Assembly: GCF_003584125.1 (NCBI RefSeq)
Contig: NZ_QXFL01000004.1
Location: 62,001-126,000 of the forward strand
Length of the DNA stretch: 64,000 bases
Direction of reading: 5' to 3'
Source of the DNA: Aurantiacibacter zhengii
Lineage (GTDB): Bacteria; Pseudomonadota; Alphaproteobacteria; Sphingomonadales; Sphingomonadaceae
The notes below the pieces were generated by a model, which did no database searches, had not been told where the DNA came from, and was given only the letters and a program-made list of their open reading frames with translations. This document shows positions 1 through 8,997 of the stretch, piece by piece. A program made the position numbers and the translations under genes. The stretch's first letter is position 1, and every line of letters starts with the position of its first letter.

Positions 1-1
1 A

Positions 2-247
2 TCGCGCCCGGCCCGCAGGTTCTCTCGCCCGGTCATGGTTTTCAATCTGCACGACCAGTTCGAGCGGCTGCGCGAACAGGGGCGGTACGAAAGGATGCGC
101 GAAGCCATCCTGGAGCGGGATCGCGAACTGGCAGGCGACATCAACCCGATGCTGTCGCGCCATGGAGACACAAGCGAAGCGCGCCAGTACAGCGGCCGCG
201 CTGTCGACAAGGACTGGAAGCCGCCGTTCGAGGATCGCCGGTCGTGA
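2..247 (+). CDS. C-terminal end of a YqcI/YcgG (GntA/DcsA-like) heme-dependent hydroxylase, cut by the window edge
   Basis: The frame is open from the first bases, so the gene begins before the window; an ATG at 35 could start a 70-residue protein, but the frame has no stop upstream. The visible residues carry the ending I associate with the YqcI/YcgG family: FNLHDQFERLR, then RDRELAGDINPML, then SEARQYSGR and a final WKPPF. Characterised members (GntA, DcsA) are heme enzymes that hydroxylate guanidino nitrogens of arginine-type substrates. The heme-binding part is outside the window, so the substrate cannot be judged. The stop overlaps the GTG start of the DUF1989 gene by four bases, which points to translational coupling. 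Family assignment is from remembered motif patterns. Confidence 0.6.
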   Translation, partial: SRPARRFSRPVMVFNLHDQFERLREQGRYERMREAILERDRELAGDINPMLSRHGDTSEARQYSGRAVDKDWKPPFEDRRS

Positions 248-834
248 CCAACGAGATGACACGAATAGAGCCACGCAGCGGCACCAGCTTCGTCCTTCGC
301 GAAGGACAGCGCCTCGAAGTGGTCGATATCGAAGGAGGGCAGGTCTCCGACCTGCTAGCGTTCGGCCTGGCCGACCGGCGCGAGGCGTTGTCGAACGGAC
401 GCACGTTCGATTACGAAGAGACGATCAGCCTGACCGCCGGTAACACCCTGTGGTCGAACCGTTCGAACCCCATGCTGGACATTGTTGCCGACGATGTCGG
501 TCTGCACGACTTCCTGCTGACACCGTGTAGCAAGGATACCTTCCGGCATTTCTATCCTGACAAGCCCGTTCACCGGGGCTGCTTCGGCAACCTCGCGGCG
601 GCACTGGAAGAATACGATATTGCGGAGGATGACCTGCCCTGCGCGTTTAACGTCTTCATGAACGTGCCGGTCGACGGCCAGACCGGTCGCCTCTCGGTCG
701 AGCCGCCGGTTTCGAAAGCGGGCGACACGCTGACTCTGAAAGCGCGCATGGACCTCGTGATCGGCCTGACGGCGTGTTCGGCATTTGCTTCCAACGGCGG
801 GACCTTCAAACCCATCGGTTACAGGATACTCTGA
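244..834 (+). CDS. DUF1989 / urea carboxylase-associated family protein
   Basis: A 196-residue protein starting at GTG 244 (GTGA overlap with the preceding stop); an ATG at 256 is an alternative start. It shows the features of the DUF1989 family: an early EGQRLEVVDIEGGQVSDLL segment, SNGRTFDYEET, a central LLTPCSKDTFRHFY with a conserved Cys, and a late GLTACSAFASN with a second Cys. Family members are small soluble proteins next to urea carboxylase and amine or guanidine metabolism genes; their chemistry is poorly defined. Pairing with a GntA/DcsA-like hydroxylase suggests a shared role in guanidino or urea-type nitrogen metabolism, which is inference. Confidence 0.75.
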   Translation: MTNEMTRIEPRSGTSFVLREGQRLEVVDIEGGQVSDLLAFGLADRREALSNGRTFDYEETISLTAGNTLWSNRSNPMLDIVADDVGLHDFLLTPCSKDTFRHFYPDKPVHRGCFGNLAAALEEYDIAEDDLPCAFNVFMNVPVDGQTGRLSVEPPVSKAGDTLTLKARMDLVIGLTACSAFASNGGTFKPIGYRIL

Positions 835-850
835 ACCGCGGGCAATTTCG

Positions 851-864
851 CTGGTCTAGACCAG
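851..864. promoter_or_regulatory. 14-bp perfect palindrome, possible operator
   Basis: The sequence CTGGTCTAGACCAG is a perfect inverted repeat with no spacer. It lies 16 bases after the DUF1989 stop and about 100 bases beyond the 3' end of the reverse-strand Gfo/Idh gene. No T-run follows, so it is not a typical terminator; a dimeric repressor site is possible but unproven. Confidence 0.35.
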
Positions 865-942
865 TTAGGAGAACTCGCGCTTTCCGCTCTGCTAACCTAA
901 TTCGCCTCTATTCAGATCGCGCGTAGCATGGTCGTTTTGCAA

Positions 943-966
943 ACTGGCTAACTAACTGGCTAACTA
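943..966. repeat. Two tandem copies of a 12-bp unit overlapping a stop codon
   Basis: The unit ACTGGCTAACTA occurs twice head to tail. The second copy contains the stop codon (CTA on the plus strand) of the reverse-strand Gfo/Idh gene. It probably arose by slippage or a small duplication; no function is evident. Confidence 0.8.
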
Positions 967-1986
967 AAGGGCGACGGTCTTGCCCTCGGCGGAACTGCGC
1001 AATCCGGCGTCGAGGACTTCCATCACGGCGAGAGCTTGCGAAGCCGGTACGGGATTGGCGTCCTTGCCGCACAAGGCGGCCTCCAGCGCTTTCCAGAAGG
1101 CAGCGTAGTCGCCGCGTTCGTTCGCTGGCTGGATAGATTCCCGCTCGTCACCAAAGGTCAGCAGTCCTTCCCGCGGATCGCGCCCAAAGTCTTCATCCCG
1201 CGGCAAGGCGCCAGCGATAAGGGCTGGCTCCTGCGTATCCATGCCGTGCTTTATCCAGCTGCCACCGGTGCCGTGAACGATGAAGCGGAGATCGTGGCTG
1301 GCCGCCATCTTAGTCGAATGCAGGATGGCGCGCATCGCGGGGTAGTGGAGGACCACGTGAAACCAGTCGGGCGCCTGCGCCCCGGCTCGCATTGTGGCGA
1401 TATCCGCCGTGACCGCTTGCGGCCTTCCGAACAGCGCGATCGCCTGGTCGATCAGGTGCGGCCCCAGGTCCTGCCACGATCCCCCGTCGCGCTGCTCTTT
1501 CCATACCTCCGCGACATCGGGGCGCCAGCGGTCGAAATGGCTTTCGAAATGCACCACATCGCCCAGTTCCCCTGCATCAAGCAGGCGGCGCAGCGTGAGG
1601 AAGTCGGCATCCCAGCGGCGGTTCTGGAATACCGTGAGCAGGCGGCCCTGTTCCTCTGCCACTTCGGATACCCGGCGCGCATCGGCGAGACTGGTGGCGA
1701 AGGGCTTGTCCACCAGCACATGCTTGCCCGCCTGAAGAGCAGCTATCGCGTGCTCTCCATGAAGGTGATCCGGGCTGGAGACGACCACGAGGGCGATCCC
1801 CTCGTCCCGCAGGAGATCGTCGACGGTGGGCATCACGGCGACTTCGGGATGATGCGCCTGCACCTTGGCAGGGTCGCTCGACACCACGGCCCGCAGCGCC
1901 AGGCCCGGAGTGTGCTGGATGAAAGGCGCATGGAAAACCCTTCCGCCGAGACCGAAGCCGATAAGGCCGACACCGATTTCGCTCAT
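964..1986 (-). CDS. Gfo/Idh/MocA family oxidoreductase
   Basis: A 340-residue NAD(P)-dependent sugar oxidoreductase. The N-terminal Rossmann motif is GLIGFGLGGRVFHAPF, followed by VVVSSPDHLHGEHA and the family's catalytic-lysine block HVLVDKPFATS (EKP-type, here DKP). A C-terminal alpha/beta domain contains GGSWQDLGPHLIDQAI with the usual D..H pair. Its ATG overlaps the stop of kdgK by four bases, so it is the last gene of the manD-kdgK arm. Members oxidise or reduce cyclic sugars, polyols or their derivatives; here it may feed a related sugar into the hexuronate route. Substrate is not readable from sequence. Confidence 0.85.
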   Translation of the reverse strand: MSEIGVGLIGFGLGGRVFHAPFIQHTPGLALRAVVSSDPAKVQAHHPEVAVMPTVDDLLRDEGIALVVVSSPDHLHGEHAIAALQAGKHVLVDKPFATSLADARRVSEVAEEQGRLLTVFQNRRWDADFLTLRRLLDAGELGDVVHFESHFDRWRPDVAEVWKEQRDGGSWQDLGPHLIDQAIALFGRPQAVTADIATMRAGAQAPDWFHVVLHYPAMRAILHSTKMAASHDLRFIVHGTGGSWIKHGMDTQEPALIAGALPRDEDFGRDPREGLLTFGDERESIQPANERGDYAAFWKALEAALCGKDANPVPASQALAVMEVLDAGLRSSAEGKTVAL

Positions 1987-2924
1987 TGCGCTTGCTCCCG
2001 ATCATGTCCCCGCATGTTGCGGTAAGGCGCCGCATCGTCCGCAGCCGGGATAGCCCCGGCCCGCATGATGTTCCACCCCGCCAGGCGGTGCGCGGCCAGC
2101 GCCGCATCCCCTGGTTCGCGCCCCCGCAGGCGGGCAGCGATGTAGCCTGCGTTGAAGGCATCGCCGGCACCGCTGGTGTCGACGGGAGACAGCGGCTCTG
2201 GCGGGGCGAGCGGGGTTCCGTCAGGCAACAGGCAACCGGCAGCGCCCGCTTTGACCAGCACTTCGCCGCAGCCCAGGCCCCGCCAGCACGCCGCGACGTC
2301 CGCTTCCGCGCCCGCCCAACCCTCGCCGCGAAGGGCGACTTCATCTTCGACGGTCGGCAGCCCAATATCGGCGCTGCCTATCGCGCGCTCGTGCCAATGC
2401 AGCGTGGCATCGGCGCTTTCCCACAAGGCCGGGCGAAAGTTGCCATCATAGGCGGTTCGTCTGGCTTTCTCCGCGAGGTCCAGCACCTGTTCCCGCCCTA
2501 TTTCGGGAAGGATAGCCAGCGAGATAAGCGAGTATACAAAGCAGTTTGCCTCACCGACCGCGTCTGTCCAGCCATCGCTCGCGTCGAGAGCAAACATGTC
2601 GCGCGCGGCGCTGCGCAACCGGTCGTAGGAAAAGCTGCGCTCTCCCGCGCTGTCCACCGCGATCCGGTATCGGCCCACCCCGCGATCCGGATGTCGCCCG
2701 ATCAGCGAAGTGTCGATACCCTCCGCCTGCCATGCGGCGACCAACTTATCGCTTTCCTCGTCGCATCCCAGCGCCGTGGCATAGGCGACATTGCAGCCCA
2801 GCCTAGCAAGATGGATCGCGGTGTTCAGCGTATCGCCGCCGTAGTGTGCGGTCAGCGTACCGTCCGGTGCCACCCGCTCCTCCACCATGCCTTCGCCAAG
2901 GCAGATTATCCGGGGGGCCGTCAC
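1983..2924 (-). CDS. kdgK: 2-dehydro-3-deoxygluconokinase (PfkB family)
   Basis: A 313-residue ribokinase-fold sugar kinase. It shows the PfkB N-terminal pattern GEGMVEER followed by [15 protein letters not shown], and the C-terminal signature [15 protein letters not shown], whose Asp is the catalytic base. It would phosphorylate 2-keto-3-deoxygluconate to KDPG with ATP. The GTG at 2924 gives a four-base overlap with the manD stop; a GTG at 2933 is also possible. Following a mannonate dehydratase gene, KDG is the expected substrate. The KDPG aldolase is not in the window. Confidence 0.85.
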   Translation of the reverse strand: MTAPRIICLGEGMVEERVAPDGTLTAHYGGDTLNTAIHLARLGCNVAYATALGCDEESDKLVAAWQAEGIDTSLIGRHPDRGVGRYRIAVDSAGERSFSYDRLRSAARDMFALDASDGWTDAVGEANCFVYSLISLAILPEIGREQVLDLAEKARRTAYDGNFRPALWESADATLHWHERAIGSADIGLPTVEDEVALRGEGWAGAEADVAACWRGLGCGEVLVKAGAAGCLLPDGTPLAPPEPLSPVDTSGAGDAFNAGYIAARLRGREPGDAALAAHRLAGWNIMRAGAIPAADDAAPYRNMRGHDREQAQ

Positions 2925-4129
2925 CAGTTCCACATCGTTCCGTCGGACAGGCGCGCGACAGGAAGATAGGCAGGTTTGTAGGGATATTTGGCCGCCAGGT
3001 TCTCGTCGATATCGACGCCGTGGCCGGGCGTATCACCGCAGATCATGAAGCCGTCGTCGAACCGGTAATCATGCGGGAACACTGCATCGGTTTCCTCTGT
3101 GTGGCGCATGTATTCCTGTATGCCGAAATTGGGTACCCAGCTATCGAAATGCAGCGCGGTGCCCATGGTAACGGGCGATAGGTCGGTCGCGCCGTGACAG
3201 CCGGTACGCACCTGGTAGAGGCTGGCAAGGTCGGCAATGCGGCGCAGGTGGGTAACGCCCCCCGCCCCAACGATGGTGGCTCGGATATAGTCGATCAGCT
3301 GGTTCTGGATCAGGTCTTTCGCATCCCAGATGGTGTTGAAGATTTCCCCCACGGCGAGCGGCGTAACGGTGTGCTGGCGGATCAGCTTGAACGCTTCCTG
3401 GTTTTCCGCAGGCGTCACGTCTTCCAACCAGAACAGCTGGAAGGGCTCCAGCATCTTGCCCAGGTTCGCAGCTTCCTGCGGGGTATAGCGATGGTGCCCG
3501 TCGTGCAGCAGGTGATAATCGAAGCCGTAGGTTTCGCGCAGCTTCTCAAACAGCTTGGGCACGTAATTCAGCGCCTTTCGCGTATCCCACCCGGTCTCGC
3601 TGGGCAGCGCGGCATCGGCGGGTTCGTAGTACAACGTCCCGCGTCCAACGCCGTAGGCATCCTTGATGCCGGGAACGCCGGTCTGCGCGCGGATCGCCTT
3701 GTAACCCATGTCGATATACTGGCCCACCGCATCGACGGTTTCGTCGATATCGGTACCGTTGGCATGGCCGTAGACCATCACCCGATCGCGGCTCTTTCCG
3801 CCCAGCAGGTCGTACAGCGGCATGCCTGCCATCTTGGCCTTGATGTCCCACAGCGCCACATCGACCGCGGCAATGGCGCGCATGGTAACCGGGCCGCGAC
3901 GCCAGTAGGCACCGCGGTAAAGGTATTGCCAGATATCCTCGATGCGCCGCGGATCCTTGCCGATCAGCGTGGGGATGAGGTGATCTTCTAGGTAGGAAAC
4001 GACCGACAGTTCCCGCCCGTTCAGCGTAGCATCGCCAATCCCGTAGACGCCCTGATCGGTTTCGATCTTCAGCGTCACGAAATTGCGTCCAGGCGAGCAG
4101 ACTATACACTTCGCCCCGGTGATCTTCAT
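2921..4129 (-). CDS. manD: D-mannonate dehydratase, ManD (enolase superfamily)
   Basis: 402 residues, the length expected for ManD proteins of the enolase superfamily (RspA-related). It begins [18 protein letters not shown]; the N-terminal capping region has [19 protein letters not shown], and the barrel shows [36 protein letters not shown] and [12 protein letters not shown], which are the metal-ligand strands, plus [11 protein letters not shown] with a catalytic His. It dehydrates D-mannonate to 2-keto-3-deoxygluconate. The frame stays open upstream, but ATG 4129 matches the family start and leaves a 66-base divergent promoter gap to uxaC. Confidence 0.9.
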   Translation of the reverse strand: MKITGAKCIVCSPGRNFVTLKIETDQGVYGIGDATLNGRELSVVSYLEDHLIPTLIGKDPRRIEDIWQYLYRGAYWRRGPVTMRAIAAVDVALWDIKAKMAGMPLYDLLGGKSRDRVMVYGHANGTDIDETVDAVGQYIDMGYKAIRAQTGVPGIKDAYGVGRGTLYYEPADAALPSETGWDTRKALNYVPKLFEKLRETYGFDYHLLHDGHHRYTPQEAANLGKMLEPFQLFWLEDVTPAENQEAFKLIRQHTVTPLAVGEIFNTIWDAKDLIQNQLIDYIRATIVGAGGVTHLRRIADLASLYQVRTGCHGATDLSPVTMGTALHFDSWVPNFGIQEYMRHTEETDAVFPHDYRFDDGFMICGDTPGHGVDIDENLAAKYPYKPAYLPVARLSDGTMWNW

Positions 4130-4195
4130 CGCAAATTCCCTTTTCCCTGCGCCTGCCTGTGGCATAGCGGCGCCAAATCTTTTCACGAGAGACGT
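4130..4195. promoter_or_regulatory. Divergent promoter region between manD and uxaC
   Basis: This 66-base gap separates the two arms of the hexuronate locus, transcribed outwards in both directions. It must hold both promoters or a shared control region unless they lie inside the genes. No clear palindrome or consensus box stands out, and no GntR- or LacI-type regulator gene is adjacent. Confidence 0.5.
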
Positions 4196-5608
4196 ATGCC
4201 TCAAACACTCACGCTTCATCCTGATCGCCTGCTGCCTGTCGATAGTAAAGTCCGCGATATCGCCCGTGCGCTGTACGCACAGGTGAAGGGCCTGCCGATC
4301 ATCAGTCCGCACGGCCATACGGACCCTTCGTGGTTTGCGCAGAATGAATGCTTCGGCAATGCGGCAGAGCTCTTGCTGAAGCCCGATCACTACGTATTGC
4401 GCATGCTCTACTCGCAAGGCATCCCCATGGAAGACCTTGGCATCGCGCCCAAAGGGAGTGTCTCATCGGCAGACCCGAGAGAGGCATGGCGGCTGTTCGG
4501 CCAGAACTATTTCCTGTTTCGCGGTACACCTTCGCAGATCTGGCTGGACTGGGTCTTCGCCGAGGCTTTCGGCATCGACGTGGCGCTGTCAGGCGAAACG
4601 GCGGACCACTACTTCGATACGATAAATGCCAAGCTCGCGAGCGACGAGTTCCGTCCGCGCGCATTGTTCGACCGCTTCGATATCGAGGTGATCGCAACGA
4701 CGGAGAACCCGCTCGACACACTGGAGCACCACAAGACCATCCGGGATAGCGGCTGGAACGGCCGGGTAATCACCGCCTACCGCCCAGATCCGGTAGTCGA
4801 TCCCGAGTTCGAGGGTTTTCTTGATAACCTCCAGCGCTTCTCCGACATCACAGGAGAGGATTGCCTGACGTGGCAGGGATATCTCGCCGCGCATCGCCAG
4901 CGGCGTGCATTCTTCGCGGAAATGGGCGCCACCTCAACCGACCACGGCCACCCGACGCCCGCCACCGCAGACCTTTCGCCGGCCGACGCGGAGGCGCTGT
5001 TCACCCGCGTCACGTCCGGCACCTGTTCGCTGCAGGATGCCGAGCTCTTCCGCGCTCAGATGCTGACCGAGATGGCAGGTATGAGCCTGGAGGACGGGCT
5101 GGTCATGCAGATCCACCCCGGCAGCTTCCGCAACCACAATCCGCAGCTGTTCGAACGCTTCGGTCGCGACATCGGCGCGGATATCCCGATGCGCACCGAA
5201 TATGTCGAGAATCTGCGCCCGCTGCTGGCGAAATACGGCAACGAGCGCGATCTCTCGATCATCCTCTTCACGCTGGACGAGACGGTTTATTCGCGCGAAC
5301 TTGCGCCGCTGGCGGGGCACTATCCGGTGCTCAAGCTGGGCCCGGCGTGGTGGTTCCACGACAGCCCCGAAGGGATGCGCCGCTTCCGCCGGATGACCAC
5401 GGAAACTGCGGGTTTCTACAATACTGTGGGCTTCAACGACGACACGCGCGCTTTCCTCTCCATCCCTGCACGTCACGAACTGGCTCGCCGTATCGACTGC
5501 GGTTACCTCGCCGAACTGGTGGCAGAGCATCGCCTTTCAGAAGAGGCGGCCGCGAATCTTGCCGCCGATCTCGCGTACAACCTGGCGAAGGAGGCTTACA
5601 AACTGTGA
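4196..5608 (+). CDS. uxaC: Glucuronate isomerase
   Basis: A 470-residue protein with the features of UxaC (uronate isomerase, amidohydrolase superfamily). The metal-binding [13 protein letters not shown] lies near the N-terminus, followed by [33 protein letters not shown] and later [12 protein letters not shown] and [13 protein letters not shown]. It interconverts D-glucuronate and D-fructuronate (or galacturonate and tagaturonate). It starts the forward arm and overlaps uxuB by four bases (GTGA). Substrate preference is taken from the neighbouring mannonate pathway enzymes. Confidence 0.92.
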   Translation: MPQTLTLHPDRLLPVDSKVRDIARALYAQVKGLPIISPHGHTDPSWFAQNECFGNAAELLLKPDHYVLRMLYSQGIPMEDLGIAPKGSVSSADPREAWRLFGQNYFLFRGTPSQIWLDWVFAEAFGIDVALSGETADHYFDTINAKLASDEFRPRALFDRFDIEVIATTENPLDTLEHHKTIRDSGWNGRVITAYRPDPVVDPEFEGFLDNLQRFSDITGEDCLTWQGYLAAHRQRRAFFAEMGATSTDHGHPTPATADLSPADAEALFTRVTSGTCSLQDAELFRAQMLTEMAGMSLEDGLVMQIHPGSFRNHNPQLFERFGRDIGADIPMRTEYVENLRPLLAKYGNERDLSIILFTLDETVYSRELAPLAGHYPVLKLGPAWWFHDSPEGMRRFRRMTTETAGFYNTVGFNDDTRAFLSIPARHELARRIDCGYLAELVAEHRLSEEAAANLAADLAYNLAKEAYKL

Positions 5609-6969
5609 GGCTTTCTCCCGACACCCTCGACCGGCTGCCAGATGCGGTTGCCCGGCCCGGCTACAACCGTGATAAGACCGCCATCGGTATTATCCATTTC
5701 GGTATCGGCGCGTTCCACCGCGCGCACCAGGCCTGGTATACCGATGCCTGCCTGAATGCCGGCGAAGGCGGTTGGGCGATTTGCGGCGTCTCCATGCGCT
5801 CCGCTACCGTGGCAGAGCAACTCAACCCGCAATCCGGGCTCTATACGCTGACACAGCGCAGCGGCGAGAGTGCCGAGACGCGCGTGATCGGCGCGGTGCG
5901 CGAGGTGCTGGTGGCGGGGCAGGACAACGACGCAATCGTCGCGCGTCTCGCCTCCCCCGACTGCCACATCGCCAGCTTTACCGTTACCGAAAAGGGCTAT
6001 TGCCGACAGGCCGACGGCTCGCTTGATTTCGAGCGTGCTGGCGAGGGGTTTTACCCGCTTCTGGCAGAAGCGCTGGCGCAGCGTGCAGAGGCTGGCTTGC
6101 CTGGCCTCACCTTGCTGTCCTGCGACAACCTTTCAGGCAATGGGCGCATTCTGGGTGAACTGCTGCGTGCATGGCTAGAGCGGAATGACGCTCAACTGGC
6201 GGAGTGGTTCGCGCGCGAATGCAGCACGCCAGACACAATGGTCGACAGGATCGTACCCGCCAGCGCGGCGACCGACCTGGACGACCTTGCAGACGCGCTC
6301 GGTATGCGCGACGAGGGGGCGGTCTTTACCGAACCCTTCAGCCAGTGGGTGATCGAAGACCGCTTTGCCGGGCCGCGTCCTTCGTGGGAAAACCACGGCG
6401 CGCAGATCGTGACTGACGTTACCCCTTACGAGACCGCAAAGCTGCGCATGCTGAACGGCGCGCATTCGCTGCTGGCCTATAGCGGACTGGATGCAGGCCA
6501 CACCTATGTGCACGAAGCGATTGCCGATGCGGAACTGCGGGAGCTGACGGACAGTCTGATGCGCGAGGAAGCCGCGCCGACGATTACGGCGGGCGCGGAT
6601 CAGGACCTGTCGGCCTATGCCGATGCGCTGGTCGCCCGTTTCGCCAATCCGGCGCTTAACCACCAGCTGATCCAGATCGCCATGGACGGCAGCCAGAAGA
6701 TACCCCAGCGGTGGCTGGAAACGCTCGCCGCGCATCAACGGGACGGGCAGCAATGCCCCGCGATCCTGACCGCCCTCGCCGCCTGGCTGCGCCATGTTCG
6801 CGGCGATCGCCGGGAGGTGGAGGATCCTATGGCGCAGGAATTGGCAGCCGCCTGGGAAAGTGCCGGTACGGAAGGCATCGTGGAGGCCATGTTCGGGCCT
6901 GGTGGCCTGCTTGCATCGCACTGGCAACCCACGCCGTCCGACCGCGCTTTCGTAACCGCCCTACTGTGA
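5605..6969 (+). CDS. uxuB: Fructuronate reductase / mannitol dehydrogenase family protein
   Basis: A 454-residue NAD-dependent polyol dehydrogenase of the mannitol dehydrogenase/UxuB family. The coding frame stays open far upstream, but GTG 5605, overlapping the uxaC stop, places the typical start IIHFGIGAFHRAHQAWY near residue 25. Other family features are TVTEKGY, LLSCDNLSGNG, MVDRIVPA and a KLRMLNGAHSLLAYSG block holding the catalytic lysine region. It should reduce fructuronate to D-mannonate, linking UxaC to ManD. Its stop is followed after one base by the RiPP cyclase ATG. Confidence 0.88.
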   Translation: MRLSPDTLDRLPDAVARPGYNRDKTAIGIIHFGIGAFHRAHQAWYTDACLNAGEGGWAICGVSMRSATVAEQLNPQSGLYTLTQRSGESAETRVIGAVREVLVAGQDNDAIVARLASPDCHIASFTVTEKGYCRQADGSLDFERAGEGFYPLLAEALAQRAEAGLPGLTLLSCDNLSGNGRILGELLRAWLERNDAQLAEWFARECSTPDTMVDRIVPASAATDLDDLADALGMRDEGAVFTEPFSQWVIEDRFAGPRPSWENHGAQIVTDVTPYETAKLRMLNGAHSLLAYSGLDAGHTYVHEAIADAELRELTDSLMREEAAPTITAGADQDLSAYADALVARFANPALNHQLIQIAMDGSQKIPQRWLETLAAHQRDGQQCPAILTALAAWLRHVRGDRREVEDPMAQELAAAWESAGTEGIVEAMFGPGGLLASHWQPTPSDRAFVTALL

Positions 6970-6970
6970 T

Positions 6971-8935
6971 ATGAGCTTCATCTTCGGCATCGTATCCCGC
7001 GCAGGCGCGCCCATTGCAGCCGAATGGCTTGGCGCTGCAAAACATGCGGTCGAGGCATGGCCGGCGGATCGGAGCCAGACGACAGACAAGTCTCGTCTCG
7101 CCGCATTTTGCAAGCAGATGGATACGACGCCGTGGGCATCCCGCTCGCAACCGATTGTCGCGGACGATGCGGCTACGGTGCTTTTCGATGGTCGGCTGGA
7201 TAACCGCGCTGAACTGGCGGACAAGCTCGGCCTCGGGTCGGCTGAAGCCATGTCGGATGCACAATTCATACTCGCAGGCTGGCACCGGTTCGGCCAGCAG
7301 CTTGCGGAGCATTTGATCGGCGATTTCGCGATTGCCGTTCAAGATCACGACAGCGGCGATCTTGTCCTCATTCGCGACCACTTGGGCGTTCGCCCGCTCT
7401 TCGTGATCCGCAACGAGGACTTCGTCGCCTTCTCCACCGCGCTGCCTCCGCTGCTCGCCTTGCCATTCTGCGACACGCGCTGGAACCTTGAATGGGTGGT
7501 AGACTATCTGGAGGAAGTGAAGCCGGATGCCGAATACACCGCCTATCGCGGGATAACCGCAGTGCCTCCGGCTCACGTCGTGCGCTTCCGGAGCTCTGCG
7601 GAAGAGCGGCACCGTTTTTGGTCACTGCCCGTCGACGCAGAGCTGCTCGACATCGATCTGGGTGAGGCAATTTCCAGGGCTGGTGAACTGTTTGAGAGGG
7701 CTGTTGCCGACCGCCTCGTGACGGGAAGAGGCAGGATTGGCTGCGAATTGAGCGGCGGACTCGATTCCAGCTCGATAGCAGCAGTTGCCGCCGACCAGCT
7801 ATCGAGGCGCGACGAGCGGCTGATCGGTGTTACCCAGTCGACGCAGGAGGACTTCCAGCGTCGTTATGCCTTGCTTTCCGAAGGGCATTTCGCGGATGCC
7901 GTCTATGCCCACTACCCGCAGATCGAACGAGTGAACGTCGACAACCGGACAGACAATGTGCTCGACATGCTGGCTGGCACTATCGCCCGCCACGGTGTGC
8001 CGCCACGCAACGACTTCAACGGATTGGCCAGCGAAGCGCCCGATCTGCTCGCCGAGCGCGGTGCAAGGGTGCTGCTATCAGGGTTTGGCGGAGACCAGAT
8101 GGTGACGGCAAACGCCGGAGCGCTCGCAGAAAGTCTCGTTGCCGAGGGCGACTGGCTTTCGACTTTTCGATTGCTTGCAAGCGGTGGAGGGCGAGTGCGA
8201 ACGCTAGCCACGATAATGCGGCAGGTGCCGATTGTGCGCGCGCTGGTTCCTGCGCAAAAGCACGCAATTCGCACGAGTCCTCGCCTTGCCAGCGAAAAGG
8301 CACGCGCGGCGGCGGGTTACCCAGGCCGCGCCGAGCTGCACAGCTGGCCTGCATGGTCAGGCACGTTTCGACAGCGGGATGCGCATAACCTCTCCAGGCC
8401 CGTGATGGCGTACCGCCTGCAAGATAGTCAGGTCGGAGCAGGAGCGCGCGGCGTCGAGTATCGCTACCCCATGCTCGACATACGCCTGATCGAATTCGTG
8501 CACCGCCTGCCTGCTACCTATCGCAACCGGGCCGGTGAACCGCGCAGACTTATACGACTGCTGATGCGCGGGAGGCTGCCTGAAAAGGTTCGCCAGCGCC
8601 GCGACAAGTTCGGCATGACCGTTCCGGGCGTCTTCGTGAACGTGTTGCAACACAGCCTTGCCCTTCGCGATCATATCGCCGCGATGGCGCGCGACCCGGT
8701 CCTGGCGGACTTTGCCAGTTATGACGAAGTTCTTGCAGCGCTGGACGCAACGCTTGCGCATGGCGAATTCCCCAAGATGGAAATGATCAAGGGCGGAAAT
8801 CCGCATTATCGGCGTGCCGATCACGGACAGGTCCTGCGCCTTGCCCTGCTCGGCCTGTGGTATCGACCAGGCGCGGGCGAACGACCCGATCTGGCCATCC
8901 CGGCGGCCACGGCGAACAGCCGGTCATTGCGTTGA
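6971..8935 (+). CDS. Asparagine-synthetase-like lasso-type macrolactam cyclase (C protein)
   Basis: 654 residues with an N-terminal Ntn-hydrolase-like glutaminase domain (about 1-200) and a C-terminal ATP-dependent amide-forming domain. The PP-loop SGGLDSS is at residues 261-267, with LLSGFGGDQMV and YRYPMLDIRLIEF further on. Residue 2 is Ser, not the Cys nucleophile of true glutamine-dependent asparagine synthetases, so it probably does not release ammonia from glutamine. That is the state of lasso cyclases, which adenylate an Asp/Glu side chain and close it onto the core's N-terminal amine. Downstream PqqD-like, B2-like and precursor genes support this. ATG 6971 is one base after uxuB, so the gene may be read from the uronate promoter. 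Confidence 0.85.
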   Translation: MSFIFGIVSRAGAPIAAEWLGAAKHAVEAWPADRSQTTDKSRLAAFCKQMDTTPWASRSQPIVADDAATVLFDGRLDNRAELADKLGLGSAEAMSDAQFILAGWHRFGQQLAEHLIGDFAIAVQDHDSGDLVLIRDHLGVRPLFVIRNEDFVAFSTALPPLLALPFCDTRWNLEWVVDYLEEVKPDAEYTAYRGITAVPPAHVVRFRSSAEERHRFWSLPVDAELLDIDLGEAISRAGELFERAVADRLVTGRGRIGCELSGGLDSSSIAAVAADQLSRRDERLIGVTQSTQEDFQRRYALLSEGHFADAVYAHYPQIERVNVDNRTDNVLDMLAGTIARHGVPPRNDFNGLASEAPDLLAERGARVLLSGFGGDQMVTANAGALAESLVAEGDWLSTFRLLASGGGRVRTLATIMRQVPIVRALVPAQKHAIRTSPRLASEKARAAAGYPGRAELHSWPAWSGTFRQRDAHNLSRPVMAYRLQDSQVGAGARGVEYRYPMLDIRLIEFVHRLPATYRNRAGEPRRLIRLLMRGRLPEKVRQRRDKFGMTVPGVFVNVLQHSLALRDHIAAMARDPVLADFASYDEVLAALDATLAHGEFPKMEMIKGGNPHYRRADHGQVLRLALLGLWYRPGAGERPDLAIPAATANSRSLR

Positions 8936-8997
8936 CACGCGCGACTTTAACTCGGATTACCCGCCGGAAATCACTCTGAGTTTGCCTGCAAATTGCA

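Noticed and set aside
6971-8935. Ordinary glutamine-dependent asparagine synthetase
   Set aside because: The nucleophile Cys is missing and lasso partner genes follow directly.
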